Shown: positions 42,090 through 50,926 of the stretch, in pieces | Layout: every line of letters starts with the position of its first letter | Numbering within the stretch: position 1 is the stretch's first letter | Assembly: GCA_947179295.1 (NCBI GenBank) | Contig: CAMXAZ010000011.1 | Coordinates: forward strand, 1-51,207 | Origin: an uncultured Muribaculaceae bacterium | GTDB taxonomy: Bacteria > Bacteroidota > Bacteroidia > Bacteroidales > Muribaculaceae | Reading direction: 5' to 3' | DNA length: 51,207 nt | Notes under the pieces: generated by a model | Seen by the model: only the letters and a program-made list of their open reading frames with translations | Told to the model about the DNA's origin: nothing | Database searches by the model: none | Position numbers and translations under genes: made by a program

Positions 42090-45059
42090 TCAGTAGCGGT
42101 TTCTGCTGAATGGGCAGAGGTCAAACAAAAGCCGTTCAATCTGTTCCGGTGAAATTTTGCCCTCAAGCATCTGTAGCAATTCCTCTTGGCGCGGTTGTCC
42201 CATAGTGAGACGATAAAGAGACAGGACTTTGATCAGCCTGCCATAGCGCGATTCGTCTTCACTCATTGGATACATCGGTACAATGCGTTCGATCTTTTCT
42301 GCTTTGATGTCTTTGAAATGGTTGTCGTTCAACGGCAGATACCAGAATGGGACCATCTCGGAATTATTCCCCTTAAGCTCAGTGGAAGCCTTGCAAAACA
42401 TTTCCTTCCACCGGAATATGTCAGAATAAAGTCTGGCAATGTTTCTTCTGACGGATAGACATTTATAACGATTGATACGTCCTTCGCGTTGTTCCATGTC
42501 CTGTGGATTGGACGGCAGGTTCCAGTGAACTATTTTCCGGCAGTACCAGTGGAAATCAAGGCCTTCCTGCCCTACGGACGTAGAGGCTAAGACAAAGGGG
42601 CGGAACGGACTGTTGAAGGCTGAGCGCACGTTTGTCGCGTGGTTGACATCTTTTTCTGTCTGCTTGCCACTTCCGAAATCAACAGCAAAGTGTTTGCGCA
42701 TAGAGTACTTCTCGTCTGTGCCGAATGTCTGTATTGTATTTACCGGCTGTGGATATGCGGGAGCAAATGACTCCTTCATCCTCGCAACAATGGTTTCTGG
42801 TGATTTATTCTCGCCAATCATATGCACGAACTCGTCAAGCACGGCCTGGAGATTTCCCTGGATACAATAGTCAACCACATTCCGGAAGTAGTTGCTATGG
42901 GCTCTGCAATTGCTTCGGACTGCGGCAATGCCCTGGCGGTTGTTAAAGATGCCCGTCAGTTCTTTGGCTACTTCTTCAGCATGTTGCCTCGCATTTATAT
43001 CGCCCATTCGTTTGAATGTGCGGTAAAGACACATTGCCGGAGCTCCGATTGCCATCGAAGCCAATATCTCATCAGCATCTTTGGGTATGTTTCTGACTTC
43101 CTCGTCAGTATTGTCAAGAGCGATCAGAAGTTGATAGATATCTAAAGAACTTACACGGCTTACGGTTTTGCCGTCAAATTCATTCAGCTTGCTCCTGATT
43201 TTCTTTTTGATCTGCAGTCTGATATCACTTAGAGGTTTTCCAAAACTCTCTTCCGGATCATACATATCTGCCAGAAAAGTTGAAACAGTATGCATGATAG
43301 TCAATGCTTTGGTTTTTGTGCTATCCTTAAGAATCTGGAAATCTTCTTTGTGGTAGGTCTCGTTGGTTCTGCGTAGCAGACGTCTTTCAGCCTCGTATGA
43401 TATCAGGCATGCAAGCATCTTCGGGACCATACCCCAGGAAGAAAATATCAGATATTTTGAAAAGGAGTCATTTCGTGTAAACACATTCGGTTGCTGTGTG
43501 TAGTAAGGATGAGAGGGCGGAATCCATAATAATGACTCTGCACCCGTCGACTTTTTACCTTTGCCGAATATGGTATCCATAATGAAACCGAGCCTTGCAT
43601 TCCGATAGTCTTCAAGGGAGTAGTCTTCAACCTTGTTCCGGTCAAGCAACAGACAATCTTTCCTGATGCCTTTGCCTGCTCCGGCTTTCCAGGCTTCTGC
43701 TATCGTATCTTTCAGTTTGTAGTTGTCCATAAACGAAAGCTGGAATGCCGATGACTTTGTATAATCCACAGGGGCGGAATACACTTTCTTGCCAAATTTC
43801 CGGCAGTTGTCTATCAGATGCTGCATCTGAATGAATGATGTGATGTCGCCAACTGACAGGTAATCATCAACAGGAGGTAAAATTTCATGAATAATGCCCT
43901 CGTTTGATCGTTCGGTTCTTCCCATGACGTTATAAAGCATATTCTCCGCAGAGAGATGCTTCTGCTCGATTGTCTCATCTGTTTCTTTTTCAAGATGCTT
44001 CAAAGCATAAGAGTAATCTCTCCATATGGCCTTGAAATCAATTTTACTGACATCGTTGATGTGCAGGAAATCCATCAGACGATGGAAATCCTTATATTGT
44101 TCGTCATTATTGGAGTCATTGAGTTCTTCGAGCGTTGTGTATGGCTTGTATGGGGTTGCGGATAATAGCAGAATATAAGTATCCTTGTTGGCAAAGAACT
44201 TTCGGGCAATCATGTTTTCCTCTGTTTCAGTAGACCTGTCAGTGTCAATCAGAGAACTGAACTTCTGGAATTCATCCATGATAACAAGGTCAGGTTTCAG
44301 AATCTCAAGACTGATCTCGGCAAAGATCTTTCGAAGCTTAATAGTGAAATAATAGATGTCATTCTGCCATTGAGCATCTTGTCTGGAACCACACAGACTG
44401 ACCAGACGTTGCATGAATGTCTCATCTGCTGAATACATCCGTGAGAGTTTCGAAGTCATTGCCGCGACTATTGTATCTCGGTATTCTGTCAGTTCGGGTT
44501 TGCGCACTTCATTATAATAATGCACGCTCAGCCATTCCCAAGACTTTGGTGCAAAACCGACCAACATGTCAGACAGTCCTTTCAGCTTTTCCTGCGGCTT
44601 GAATACCGGAAGGAGTGATAAGCAGGCAAATATCAGGGCTCTCTCGCCGGCACTGCCGGTACCCCACGTCATCTGGAAAGATGTTGCCGGTGTGAGTGAT
44701 AAAACCAGAGTGTCTTTGCCGGATGCTTTCAGTTCGACTTTTTTGCGGTAGTAGACAAAGTGTTGCATGGAAAGGCGGCTCTGAGATAAATCCACCTTTT
44801 CGCCATCGTCAGAGAGGGTGTCGATGTTCTGCTGGGCAATCTGGAGATTGCAGCAGACATATACAACGCAGTACATGCCATCGTCATCCAGAACCTCTTC
44901 TGACAGTTCGTCTTTGACTCGGCGCACTACTTCAGATGCGACAGTGGTTTTTCCAAGGCCGGCTTCATCTGCTACAAGCACACGTTTCTGACCTTTCTTA
45001 TAGGTCTCAAGTACATGTTCGGCTGTTGCGGCTTGAAAATCCAATGGTTTATTTTTCAT
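42090..45059 (-). CDS. SNF2-like helicase of a three-gene defence cassette
   Basis: 989-residue superfamily-2 helicase/translocase. Motif I is DEAGLGKTT (31-39), motif II MDEFQ (261-265), motif III LLLSATPYK (297-305). Motifs V-VI are FVLASTSVGQEGLDFHWYC and NPQDMEQREGRINR near residue 870, close to RapA/SNF2-type enzymes. A long insert of about 500 residues between the two RecA-like parts is unlike ordinary RapA. It is the last gene of the DUF6361-PLD-helicase operon, 12 bp after the PLD gene. It probably unwinds or translocates on nucleic acid for the PLD nuclease; this is inferred. Confidence 0.88.
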   Translation of the reverse strand: MKNKPLDFQAATAEHVLETYKKGQKRVLVADEAGLGKTTVASEVVRRVKDELSEEVLDDDGMYCVVYVCCNLQIAQQNIDTLSDDGEKVDLSQSRLSMQHFVYYRKKVELKASGKDTLVLSLTPATSFQMTWGTGSAGERALIFACLSLLPVFKPQEKLKGLSDMLVGFAPKSWEWLSVHYYNEVRKPELTEYRDTIVAAMTSKLSRMYSADETFMQRLVSLCGSRQDAQWQNDIYYFTIKLRKIFAEISLEILKPDLVIMDEFQKFSSLIDTDRSTETEENMIARKFFANKDTYILLLSATPYKPYTTLEELNDSNNDEQYKDFHRLMDFLHINDVSKIDFKAIWRDYSYALKHLEKETDETIEQKHLSAENMLYNVMGRTERSNEGIIHEILPPVDDYLSVGDITSFIQMQHLIDNCRKFGKKVYSAPVDYTKSSAFQLSFMDNYKLKDTIAEAWKAGAGKGIRKDCLLLDRNKVEDYSLEDYRNARLGFIMDTIFGKGKKSTGAESLLWIPPSHPYYTQQPNVFTRNDSFSKYLIFSSWGMVPKMLACLISYEAERRLLRRTNETYHKEDFQILKDSTKTKALTIMHTVSTFLADMYDPEESFGKPLSDIRLQIKKKIRSKLNEFDGKTVSRVSSLDIYQLLIALDNTDEEVRNIPKDADEILASMAIGAPAMCLYRTFKRMGDINARQHAEEVAKELTGIFNNRQGIAAVRSNCRAHSNYFRNVVDYCIQGNLQAVLDEFVHMIGENKSPETIVARMKESFAPAYPQPVNTIQTFGTDEKYSMRKHFAVDFGSGKQTEKDVNHATNVRSAFNSPFRPFVLASTSVGQEGLDFHWYCRKIVHWNLPSNPQDMEQREGRINRYKCLSVRRNIARLYSDIFRWKEMFCKASTELKGNNSEMVPFWYLPLNDNHFKDIKAEKIERIVPMYPMSEDESRYGRLIKVLSLYRLTMGQPRQEELLQMLEGKISPEQIERLLFDLCPFSRNRY

Positions 45060-45071
45060 TGTGAAATGTCT

Positions 45072-46820
45072 TTAGTCGGTTGCGGAGACGAAAAGTTTAT
45101 ACATTTTCATGAAGGCCGGTGGGACTACGTCGTCGCTGAGTTTGCTTATCAATCGACCGATCTCCTGAATTTGTTTCGGATTGGTTGCGGCAATCTTCAG
45201 CATTTTCTCATATAGATTGGGGAAAGACAGACTCTCTTCAGGCTTGATTCCATTGCCGGTATGTTCTGTGTGTAAAATTTCGGTTGAAATGTATTGCAAA
45301 GGAGTATCGGTCAGCATTATTTCCAGCAGTCGGAAAAAGTCTTTCGGAGATTTGATGATGCCTTTATATATTTCCTGATCTCTGTCAGACGGCATGCCTG
45401 TGGTTTCTATCTTGACTACAGCGTTATGGTGTGTGCCATCAGGTGTGGTTGCCGAGAAGATGAAAAACTCTGATAATTCATCAGCTTTCAGGTCTTCAAA
45501 TGTCACTCTGCCGGTCCATCGTTGCAAAAGCTCTTTCTTTTGAAGGGGAGCAATAAAAACATCATTCGCCAATCTCATGCTATTTGATGCCACTATTATG
45601 GAAAAGCGTCCGTTGCGGTGACGGGTGATCCGTGCTTTCAAGTCTTCCGCACACATCAATTCCTTCATTGCCGATTCTGCCGCATCCCACTTGATGGCTG
45701 ATGACGCATTTTCTGATGGTTCGTGCAGTGGCGTGAACTTGCTGTCGCTGTTGCCATTCTCATAGAAATTACTCAGAAACTGAGCAGACCGGGTATTGCC
45801 GTATCTATATTTGAGCCTGAGGAGGAATTCTCCATTGCGTTCAAAGGCCGATGTCGTGGCATTGGCAGAACCGAGATACAGATACTGCTCGTTTCGGCCG
45901 TTCCATACGTGATACATCTTTGCATGCAGGTCAATTCCTCTGCATGCAAGATCATCGAGTGTCACGTAGATACCTCCTTTATTTTTGAATTTATCAAAAA
46001 TACTTTTGTCGACATACTCCTTCCGGGTGATCAGCGTCCGGTTGCATCTGTTGTCCGGGTTGAGTCTTGAAATCATTGTTTTGTCGATAAAGGGAGAAAC
46101 AATGATGCTCTCGGTCCCTACAAGATAGTCTTCAGCTTGAGGTAATCCAAAATCGTAGTTGAATAAGTAGGGATAGAAGTCGTAATCTTCAAACGGGGAT
46201 TCGACATTGAATTTTTCGACACGAGCCAGATCGGCAGCCAGTTTTAAAACAGACTTTTTCTGATCGTTACCGATATTTGATTCTTTGACAACAGATTTGA
46301 TGAAATCAATCAGCGGCTTATGCTTTTTGTTATTGACAGATGTCGGTCCGACCTTACCCGTAAGGCAGGCTATACAGTCAATTGTATCTGTAAATGACAG
46401 ATTGCGGCTGGTTACTATCAGTTTAAGGAGTGCGTCTTCCCTGTCGTCGTTGCTGATTTCCCGGATTAACCAAAGCTTAGGATGAAAGTTGGCTTTGTGG
46501 TTCTGCCGGTCAAAAACTTCAAAGATATTACGTTCCATCAACGAATACACCTTGCGTATAGTCGGTGGGACGGCTATTCCTCCTTTGTTGCAGAAGACGA
46601 CAACCTTCTCGCTGCTCTTTGCGATGGCATCTAACAGCAGGTGGTGAGACTCGATGACATTATTGTCCATTTCACCCAACATGCCAAATGCCAGATGGGC
46701 GGTAAGCATGGCCTCAAAACTCAAGCAATAGGTCATTCCAAGTGCAAAGTCGGTAGAATAACCAGGTGTAGGTGAGAGAAGATCGCCATACAGATGTTCT
46801 TTCAGTAATTTATCTGCCAT
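45072..46820 (-). CDS. Phospholipase D-like nuclease-type protein
   Basis: 582 residues with two PLD half-sites. The first is HPK (H113, K115) followed by TSRNLS (137-142); the second is HAK (H299, K301) with GSANATTSAFERNGE (317-331). In this arrangement the family acts as a phosphodiesterase, often a nuclease. The C-terminal 230 residues have no recognised domain. The start overlaps the end of the DUF6361 gene by 11 bp and the helicase follows after 12 bp, so the three are one operon. Nuclease activity is expected from both HxK motifs but is not proven. Confidence 0.85.
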   Translation of the reverse strand: MADKLLKEHLYGDLLSPTPGYSTDFALGMTYCLSFEAMLTAHLAFGMLGEMDNNVIESHHLLLDAIAKSSEKVVVFCNKGGIAVPPTIRKVYSLMERNIFEVFDRQNHKANFHPKLWLIREISNDDREDALLKLIVTSRNLSFTDTIDCIACLTGKVGPTSVNNKKHKPLIDFIKSVVKESNIGNDQKKSVLKLAADLARVEKFNVESPFEDYDFYPYLFNYDFGLPQAEDYLVGTESIIVSPFIDKTMISRLNPDNRCNRTLITRKEYVDKSIFDKFKNKGGIYVTLDDLACRGIDLHAKMYHVWNGRNEQYLYLGSANATTSAFERNGEFLLRLKYRYGNTRSAQFLSNFYENGNSDSKFTPLHEPSENASSAIKWDAAESAMKELMCAEDLKARITRHRNGRFSIIVASNSMRLANDVFIAPLQKKELLQRWTGRVTFEDLKADELSEFFIFSATTPDGTHHNAVVKIETTGMPSDRDQEIYKGIIKSPKDFFRLLEIMLTDTPLQYISTEILHTEHTGNGIKPEESLSFPNLYEKMLKIAATNPKQIQEIGRLISKLSDDVVPPAFMKMYKLFVSATD

Positions 46821-48045
46821 AGTCTTGCTTGGGGTTTCTGATTTCGTTTACCATTGTCCGCACTGTTTCCCAGCGGAATGTGTTAGGGCTTGGATTTCCG
46901 CGCCGTTGATCCCTATAGGCGTTATTGCCAATTTTACTGCGTTCTCTCTTGACGGACTGTTCACGGGTCTTGACAAGCCGGTCAACTTGCGCAAGATCGC
47001 CTGCCCTAATTGCTTCGTAACATTGCTCACAGAATTTAGTGAACATTACGTCAATGGAACGGATATAGTCAAACAGGGCTTCGTACGCTTTCCGATTAGA
47101 TATATCTTCTTTATATTTCTCTAATAATTCGAGATATTTCTTATTGCAATATTGTGCATCATCTGACTTGTCAAAACTATGATAGTAGCTATAGTTGAAT
47201 CTCCAGTCTGCAAGATGGATGAGTTTGGAGAAGAGCACAGATTTTTTGTAAATGTCAAGCACTTCCGGAGCCAGGCCGGCCAATATTCCCTCTATATCGA
47301 AATAATTGATGTCATCAGGAATCTCGAATTCGCTGTCAATGAGATAGGCGAGCATAGAGCCTTGGCAACTTGCATGTATTCTATCTTTGAGAAAGGAAGC
47401 TTCCTTCTCTGACAACGAAAGCTCCATTGTCTTCCCGTTAAAGAAATCATAAGTCTCGCCACAGGTCATGATTAACTGTTTTTCGCCGGGCAAGTCTCCG
47501 GCATCATCTGTCGGGTCATCGCTCTTCAGAATGCGATTGCTATGAGGATTTTCAAAGTGCTTTTTATTAAGTTCAAGAATCAATCGTTCTACTCCGGTAT
47601 CAGGAATAATGCCATATCGGGCTAATCCGCTGCCGTAGATGTAGGCGGGATCATACTTGACATATTTGGTGTGGTCATTCAAAGCTTCTTTTAAGGTATT
47701 TATTCCAGTTATACCTTTTTCTAATGTGTTGACTTGACCATTGTACCATTTTGCCAATTGCCTCGTTATCTGTATTTCAGCTTCTTTGATGAAAGTGCGG
47801 ACCTCGGCAAGGTTTTGAAACTTACGGCTTTTGAATGCGGTATGGTAATATAATGAAGGCAACACGACAAAATACTTGGCATGATGCTGAAGGGTAGAGG
47901 TGCCGGGAAATAAGGTGTTGGAGAAGTGATCACGTACTCTGCCAATACCTAACTCCTCGATAGCTTCTGATTCCTGCAGCAACTGCATCATCTTGGCTAC
48001 ACGCTTCTTTTCTTCTGTGTTGAAGTTTACAAATCCTATTTGCAT
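46810..48045 (-). CDS. DUF6361 family protein, first gene of the cassette
   Basis: 411 residues. The N-terminal signature ELGIGRVRDHFSN (31-43), LFPGTSTLQHHAKYFVVLPSLYY (45-67) is that of DUF6361, a family of unknown activity found with PLD-like proteins and helicases. The C-terminal part has charged, helical stretches and a basic tail (REQSVKRERSKIGNNAYRDQRR). Gene overlap with the PLD gene is 11 bp. No promoter of TAnnTTTG type is visible in the 51 bp upstream, so it may be read from the PH-domain gene's promoter. Confidence 0.82.
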   Translation of the reverse strand: MQIGFVNFNTEEKKRVAKMMQLLQESEAIEELGIGRVRDHFSNTLFPGTSTLQHHAKYFVVLPSLYYHTAFKSRKFQNLAEVRTFIKEAEIQITRQLAKWYNGQVNTLEKGITGINTLKEALNDHTKYVKYDPAYIYGSGLARYGIIPDTGVERLILELNKKHFENPHSNRILKSDDPTDDAGDLPGEKQLIMTCGETYDFFNGKTMELSLSEKEASFLKDRIHASCQGSMLAYLIDSEFEIPDDINYFDIEGILAGLAPEVLDIYKKSVLFSKLIHLADWRFNYSYYHSFDKSDDAQYCNKKYLELLEKYKEDISNRKAYEALFDYIRSIDVMFTKFCEQCYEAIRAGDLAQVDRLVKTREQSVKRERSKIGNNAYRDQRRGNPSPNTFRWETVRTMVNEIRNPKQDYGR

Positions 48046-48096
48046 ATTATAGATGGAGTATTAGACATAAAATCGGCTACGATCAAATCATTGCGC

Positions 48097-48534
48097 TTAA
48101 TGCCAGATCTGTGGGTTTATGTCAAGTAACTGCCGGATAAATTCCTCCTGACGGACCGGAGAGATGATGAGCGGAATATAGCTTTTGAGAATCTTGCGGT
48201 CGGTAAACGTGATTGCCAGACGGTGAGACAACGATGTGGCCGGAGCCGAGAGCACACTCTTTGTCGGTTTAATTTCCTTAATCTTGTCAATAGGGTAGGC
48301 GGTAGGGATAAAGAGCGAGTACACCACCAGTTTGTTGCCGTCAATCCGGTAATAGGTGCCGATAAGTCCAAGTAATATGAATGCTAATATCGCCAGACCG
48401 ACTGTGATAGTGATAAGCAATAAGCTATGGTCGATGAAACAAGGTATCAGACAACACGCCACCGCAAATCCAATGATGAGCCACGTCGACCCATCCCACA
48501 TCGAGTTATATCTTGTTCCTCCGAATTTCTCCAT
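48097..48534 (-). CDS. PH-domain membrane protein
   Basis: 145 residues: two membrane segments (about 18-35 and 38-62, WLIIGFAVACCLIPCFI and ITITVGLAILAFILLGLIG) and a C-terminal PH-like domain (about 63-140: YYRIDGNKLVVYSLFIPTAYPIDKIKEIKPT). It is common as a stand-alone small bacterial PH protein. I chose the ATG at 48534 over the TTG at 48540. It is 51 bp upstream of the DUF6361 gene on the same strand and could share its transcript, which would link it to the cassette; it could equally be an unrelated neighbour. Confidence 0.82.
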   Translation of the reverse strand: MEKFGGTRYNSMWDGSTWLIIGFAVACCLIPCFIDHSLLLITITVGLAILAFILLGLIGTYYRIDGNKLVVYSLFIPTAYPIDKIKEIKPTKSVLSAPATSLSHRLAITFTDRKILKSYIPLIISPVRQEEFIRQLLDINPQIWH

Positions 48535-48572
48535 AACCAATAATAGTCTGCCGTATAATTACGTCGTTTACA

Positions 48573-48604
48573 CAAAATTACGATAATTTATTTATTTTGC
48601 CAAA
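48573..48604 (-). promoter_or_regulatory. Promoter of the PH-domain gene and perhaps the cassette
   Basis: On the minus strand TTTG (48604-48601) is followed after 20 bp by TAATTTTG (48580-48573). Start near 48566, leader about 32 nt before the ATG at 48534. It may serve the three downstream cassette genes too. Confidence 0.7.
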
Positions 48605-48655
48605 TGCGTGAGTGGATTCTGAAATTCATTTGCTCTTGTTATGCTCGTGGAGTGG

Positions 48656-49510
48656 TCAGAATGGTAAAATCATTTCAAATTGCCGGTTCATCATCGGTAT
48701 ATTTCTATCGTTCAAAAAACGATGAAGCGAGATGCCATCGGCAGGAATATTCAGAACTTTTATAAAGTCTGTTTCCATCATCGATACTGCTTTTCGCAAC
48801 AACAGGGAGGCTATGCCTTTGCGGCGAAATTTACGGTCAACTACTATCCGTGTCAGATCGCCGGTGGTACGGTCGATCACGCTGTATCCGACAAGTCTGT
48901 CGGAATGGATAGCTCCGATAAACGTCAGTCCAGACTTGGCTCTTTCGATTGACTCGATGCTATTTTGCCATGAGGGTGTAAAATCGCTGAATGGCTCTGC
49001 TTCTCTCACAGCATCTACATCAATCGTTTCAATCCGGAACGCTGTAGACGGCATGATTGCATCAGGAATCCTGATTTCGGCAATTTTCTGCCTGAAACAG
49101 TCAAACTCTCGAACCGTTTCAAATCCCATTTTGCGATATACATTAATCGCTTTATGGTTGTTTTGCAGCACTTCAAGCAGATATTGCCTTATGCCGGCCT
49201 CTTTCAGAAATGGCAGTGAATGAAGGAAGATTTTTCCGGCAATGCCTTGACCTCGAAAATTTTTAACAGTACCGGTCCCGATATCGTAGGCGGTTGAAAT
49301 CCCGTTATGCTTACCGATTCCGTTTAATGTGAACGCCACAATTTCATCATCTGTAAATGCTGCGAAAGAGAGCCGGGGTTCATATCCACGTCTTATCAGC
49401 ATTGACCGCACTTCTTCCTTGTTAAAACTGATCTCATAATCCGAGAAAGCATTCTCGAATCCCCGAAATAGCGTATCAAAATCAGTATGTTCTAAACTCT
49501 TTATTTGCAT
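48656..49510 (-). CDS. Tandem GNAT N-acetyltransferase
   Basis: 284 residues with two acetyltransferase domains. The first holds the acetyl-CoA loop RGQGIAGK (86-93) and the second RRKGIASL (229-236). The C-terminus (HRFLNDRNIPMMNRQFEMILPF) is the ordinary end of the fold. The substrate cannot be told. The ATG at 49510 (MQIKSLEH) was preferred to a TTG at 49528. The second GNAT gene lies 18 bp upstream on the same strand, so they form a pair. Confidence 0.85.
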   Translation of the reverse strand: MQIKSLEHTDFDTLFRGFENAFSDYEISFNKEEVRSMLIRRGYEPRLSFAAFTDDEIVAFTLNGIGKHNGISTAYDIGTGTVKNFRGQGIAGKIFLHSLPFLKEAGIRQYLLEVLQNNHKAINVYRKMGFETVREFDCFRQKIAEIRIPDAIMPSTAFRIETIDVDAVREAEPFSDFTPSWQNSIESIERAKSGLTFIGAIHSDRLVGYSVIDRTTGDLTRIVVDRKFRRKGIASLLLRKAVSMMETDFIKVLNIPADGISLHRFLNDRNIPMMNRQFEMILPF

Positions 49511-49528
49511 GAGCCTGGAGATTTTCAA

Positions 49529-49993
49529 TCAAAGTTTTATCTGATAGATTCTTGTGCATTCACCCCAGGGATGATGGCAATCACCGATGTAGGAAAAGCC
49601 AAACTTTTCGTAATAACCGATGTGGTCGGTGCATAGGTTCAGCGTATTGAATCCCATTCGCTCCGAGTCTTCTTTGGCTTTTTCAAGCAGAAGCTTCCCG
49701 AAGTTATTTCCTCTGTGAGATTCCTCCACATAGAGAGCCGCGAGCCAAGGGTATAAATCCATTCGTGAATTGAAATCGTTAGTGATTAAACCTGCACAAC
49801 CTATTATTTCCCCGCCATTAAGCAAAAGGTACCATTGAGGCAATGGATTGTCGGCAACAATACAATTGCGCAAACAATCATTGTAAACTTCCATTGAATC
49901 GGGTGTAGCCCATTTGTCTTGAAAATAGCGGATGGCCCGTTCAAGATATTCAGGTTGCGTCCTGATTGAAATAATGTTTAAAGAATATTCCAT
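49529..49993 (-). CDS. GNAT N-acetyltransferase
   Basis: 154 residues, a single GNAT domain with the acetyl-CoA loop RGNNFGK (94-100) and the strand [14 protein letters not shown] before it; the end [23 protein letters not shown] is characteristic of a group close to aminoglycoside/amino-acid acetyltransferases. The substrate is unknown. A TAAATTTG box at 50006-49999 (minus) would place the transcript start at or just before the ATG, so a leaderless mRNA is possible. Confidence 0.85.
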   Translation of the reverse strand: MEYSLNIISIRTQPEYLERAIRYFQDKWATPDSMEVYNDCLRNCIVADNPLPQWYLLLNGGEIIGCAGLITNDFNSRMDLYPWLAALYVEESHRGNNFGKLLLEKAKEDSERMGFNTLNLCTDHIGYYEKFGFSYIGDCHHPWGECTRIYQIKL

Positions 49994-50055
49994 ACGGCAA
50001 ATTTAACGATTTTATATGGAATCTCAGTGCGATTATGTAGCCGTATGTTTTCAAA

Positions 50056-50140
50056 TTATTTGCTCGGCAAGGCTTGACCGGGCAAATGGCATATCAGTGA
50101 TGAAAGCGGTGAAGCATCACGCACCACCGCCTTCATTTTG
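50056..50140. other. Intergenic hairpins between GNAT and DJ-1 genes
   Basis: TTTGCTCGG (50059-50067) pairs with CCGGGCAAA (50078-50086), and TGAAAGCGGTG (50101-50111) pairs with CACCGCCTTCA (50125-50135), each with one imperfect pair. They lie downstream of the DJ-1 stop on the minus strand and may end that transcript. No gene is seen in this 162-bp gap. Confidence 0.45.
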
Positions 50141-50155
50141 CCAAAAAATTTCTTT

Positions 50156-50773
50156 TCAGTGGCAACGTGTCAAGGCTATCACCATGCCTTCACGGAGTGC
50201 CTTCTCCGTATCGGCCCCCTTTGCCTTGCGGACAATGGCAAGTGCGAATTCGAGCGTTGTGCCGGGGCCCTTTGATGTTATCAGGCGGTCTCCGATCACC
50301 ACTGGCTCTTCGGAGTATATGCCGCCATTATTTTCAAAGTCTTCTTTGAGAAAAGGATAACCGGTGGCTTTTACTCCGTAGATGATACCGAGCGGGCCAA
50401 GAACAAGAGCCGGAGCGGCGCAGATAGCGGCGATGTTGCCTCCTTTTTCCCAGTGGGATTTCACTATTTCTTTTAGACTCTCGTCAAGGTTTACCGCAGC
50501 CTCAGATTTGTCAGCACCGGGGAATACGAGCCAATCGATATATTCGGGTGACAAGTCGGAAATACTCATGTCTGCAACGACAAGGTTACCTGTGGCACCT
50601 TTTACAAGGCGGTTATCTGTCATGGAGACGGTGAATACTTCCATCCCGGCACGTCGCATGACATCGACGGGTGCCAGAGCCTCGATTTCATCGAAGCCTG
50701 TTCCAAGCATCACGAACACTGCCTTGCCTGAAGGTTGAGCCGATGCTGGAATGCTGATACTGATTTCAGTCAT
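50156..50773 (-). CDS. DJ-1/PfpI family protein
   Basis: 205 residues of the DJ-1/ThiJ fold. The nucleophile-elbow Cys is C118 in AAICAAPAL, and the conserved Glu is E29 in GFDEIEA. The family includes glyoxalase III / protein or nucleotide deglycase activities and redox chaperones, so the precise job is open. The first 15 residues (ISISIPASAQPS) are an extra tail before the first strand. The gene is divergent from an HxlR regulator and shares its control region. Regulation by that HxlR is likely. Confidence 0.9.
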   Translation of the reverse strand: MTEISISIPASAQPSGKAVFVMLGTGFDEIEALAPVDVMRRAGMEVFTVSMTDNRLVKGATGNLVVADMSISDLSPEYIDWLVFPGADKSEAAVNLDESLKEIVKSHWEKGGNIAAICAAPALVLGPLGIIYGVKATGYPFLKEDFENNGGIYSEEPVVIGDRLITSKGPGTTLEFALAIVRKAKGADTEKALREGMVIALTRCH

Positions 50774-50775
50774 AA

Positions 50776-50868
50776 TTTGTGGGTTTATTATGTTTGTGTT
50801 AACTTTGCAAAGGATAACTGCTACCCTTTGGATAGCGCAAAGTTATATATCAAAATATTGCCATGCAA
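50776..50868. promoter_or_regulatory. Overlapping face-to-face promoters of DJ-1 and HxlR genes
   Basis: Plus strand: TTTG (50776-50779), 20 bp, TAACTTTG (50800-50807), reading towards HxlR. Minus strand: TTG (50868-50866), 20 bp, TAACTTTG (50845-50838), reading towards DJ-1. The two -7 boxes face each other, so the transcripts overlap by about 20 nt. Between them CAAAGG (50808-50813) and CCTTTG (50825-50830) form a further inverted repeat, a plausible operator for the HxlR protein. Confidence 0.7.
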
Positions 50869-50926
50869 GAGGTTACTTCCAAAGTAGCCACTTACTTCAA
50901 ACTCACTTTTAGTCAGTATCAGACAG

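Noticed and set aside
50016-50360. 114-codon open frame on the plus strand
   Set aside because: Mostly antisense to the DJ-1 gene; the remaining part covers hairpins and shows no domain.
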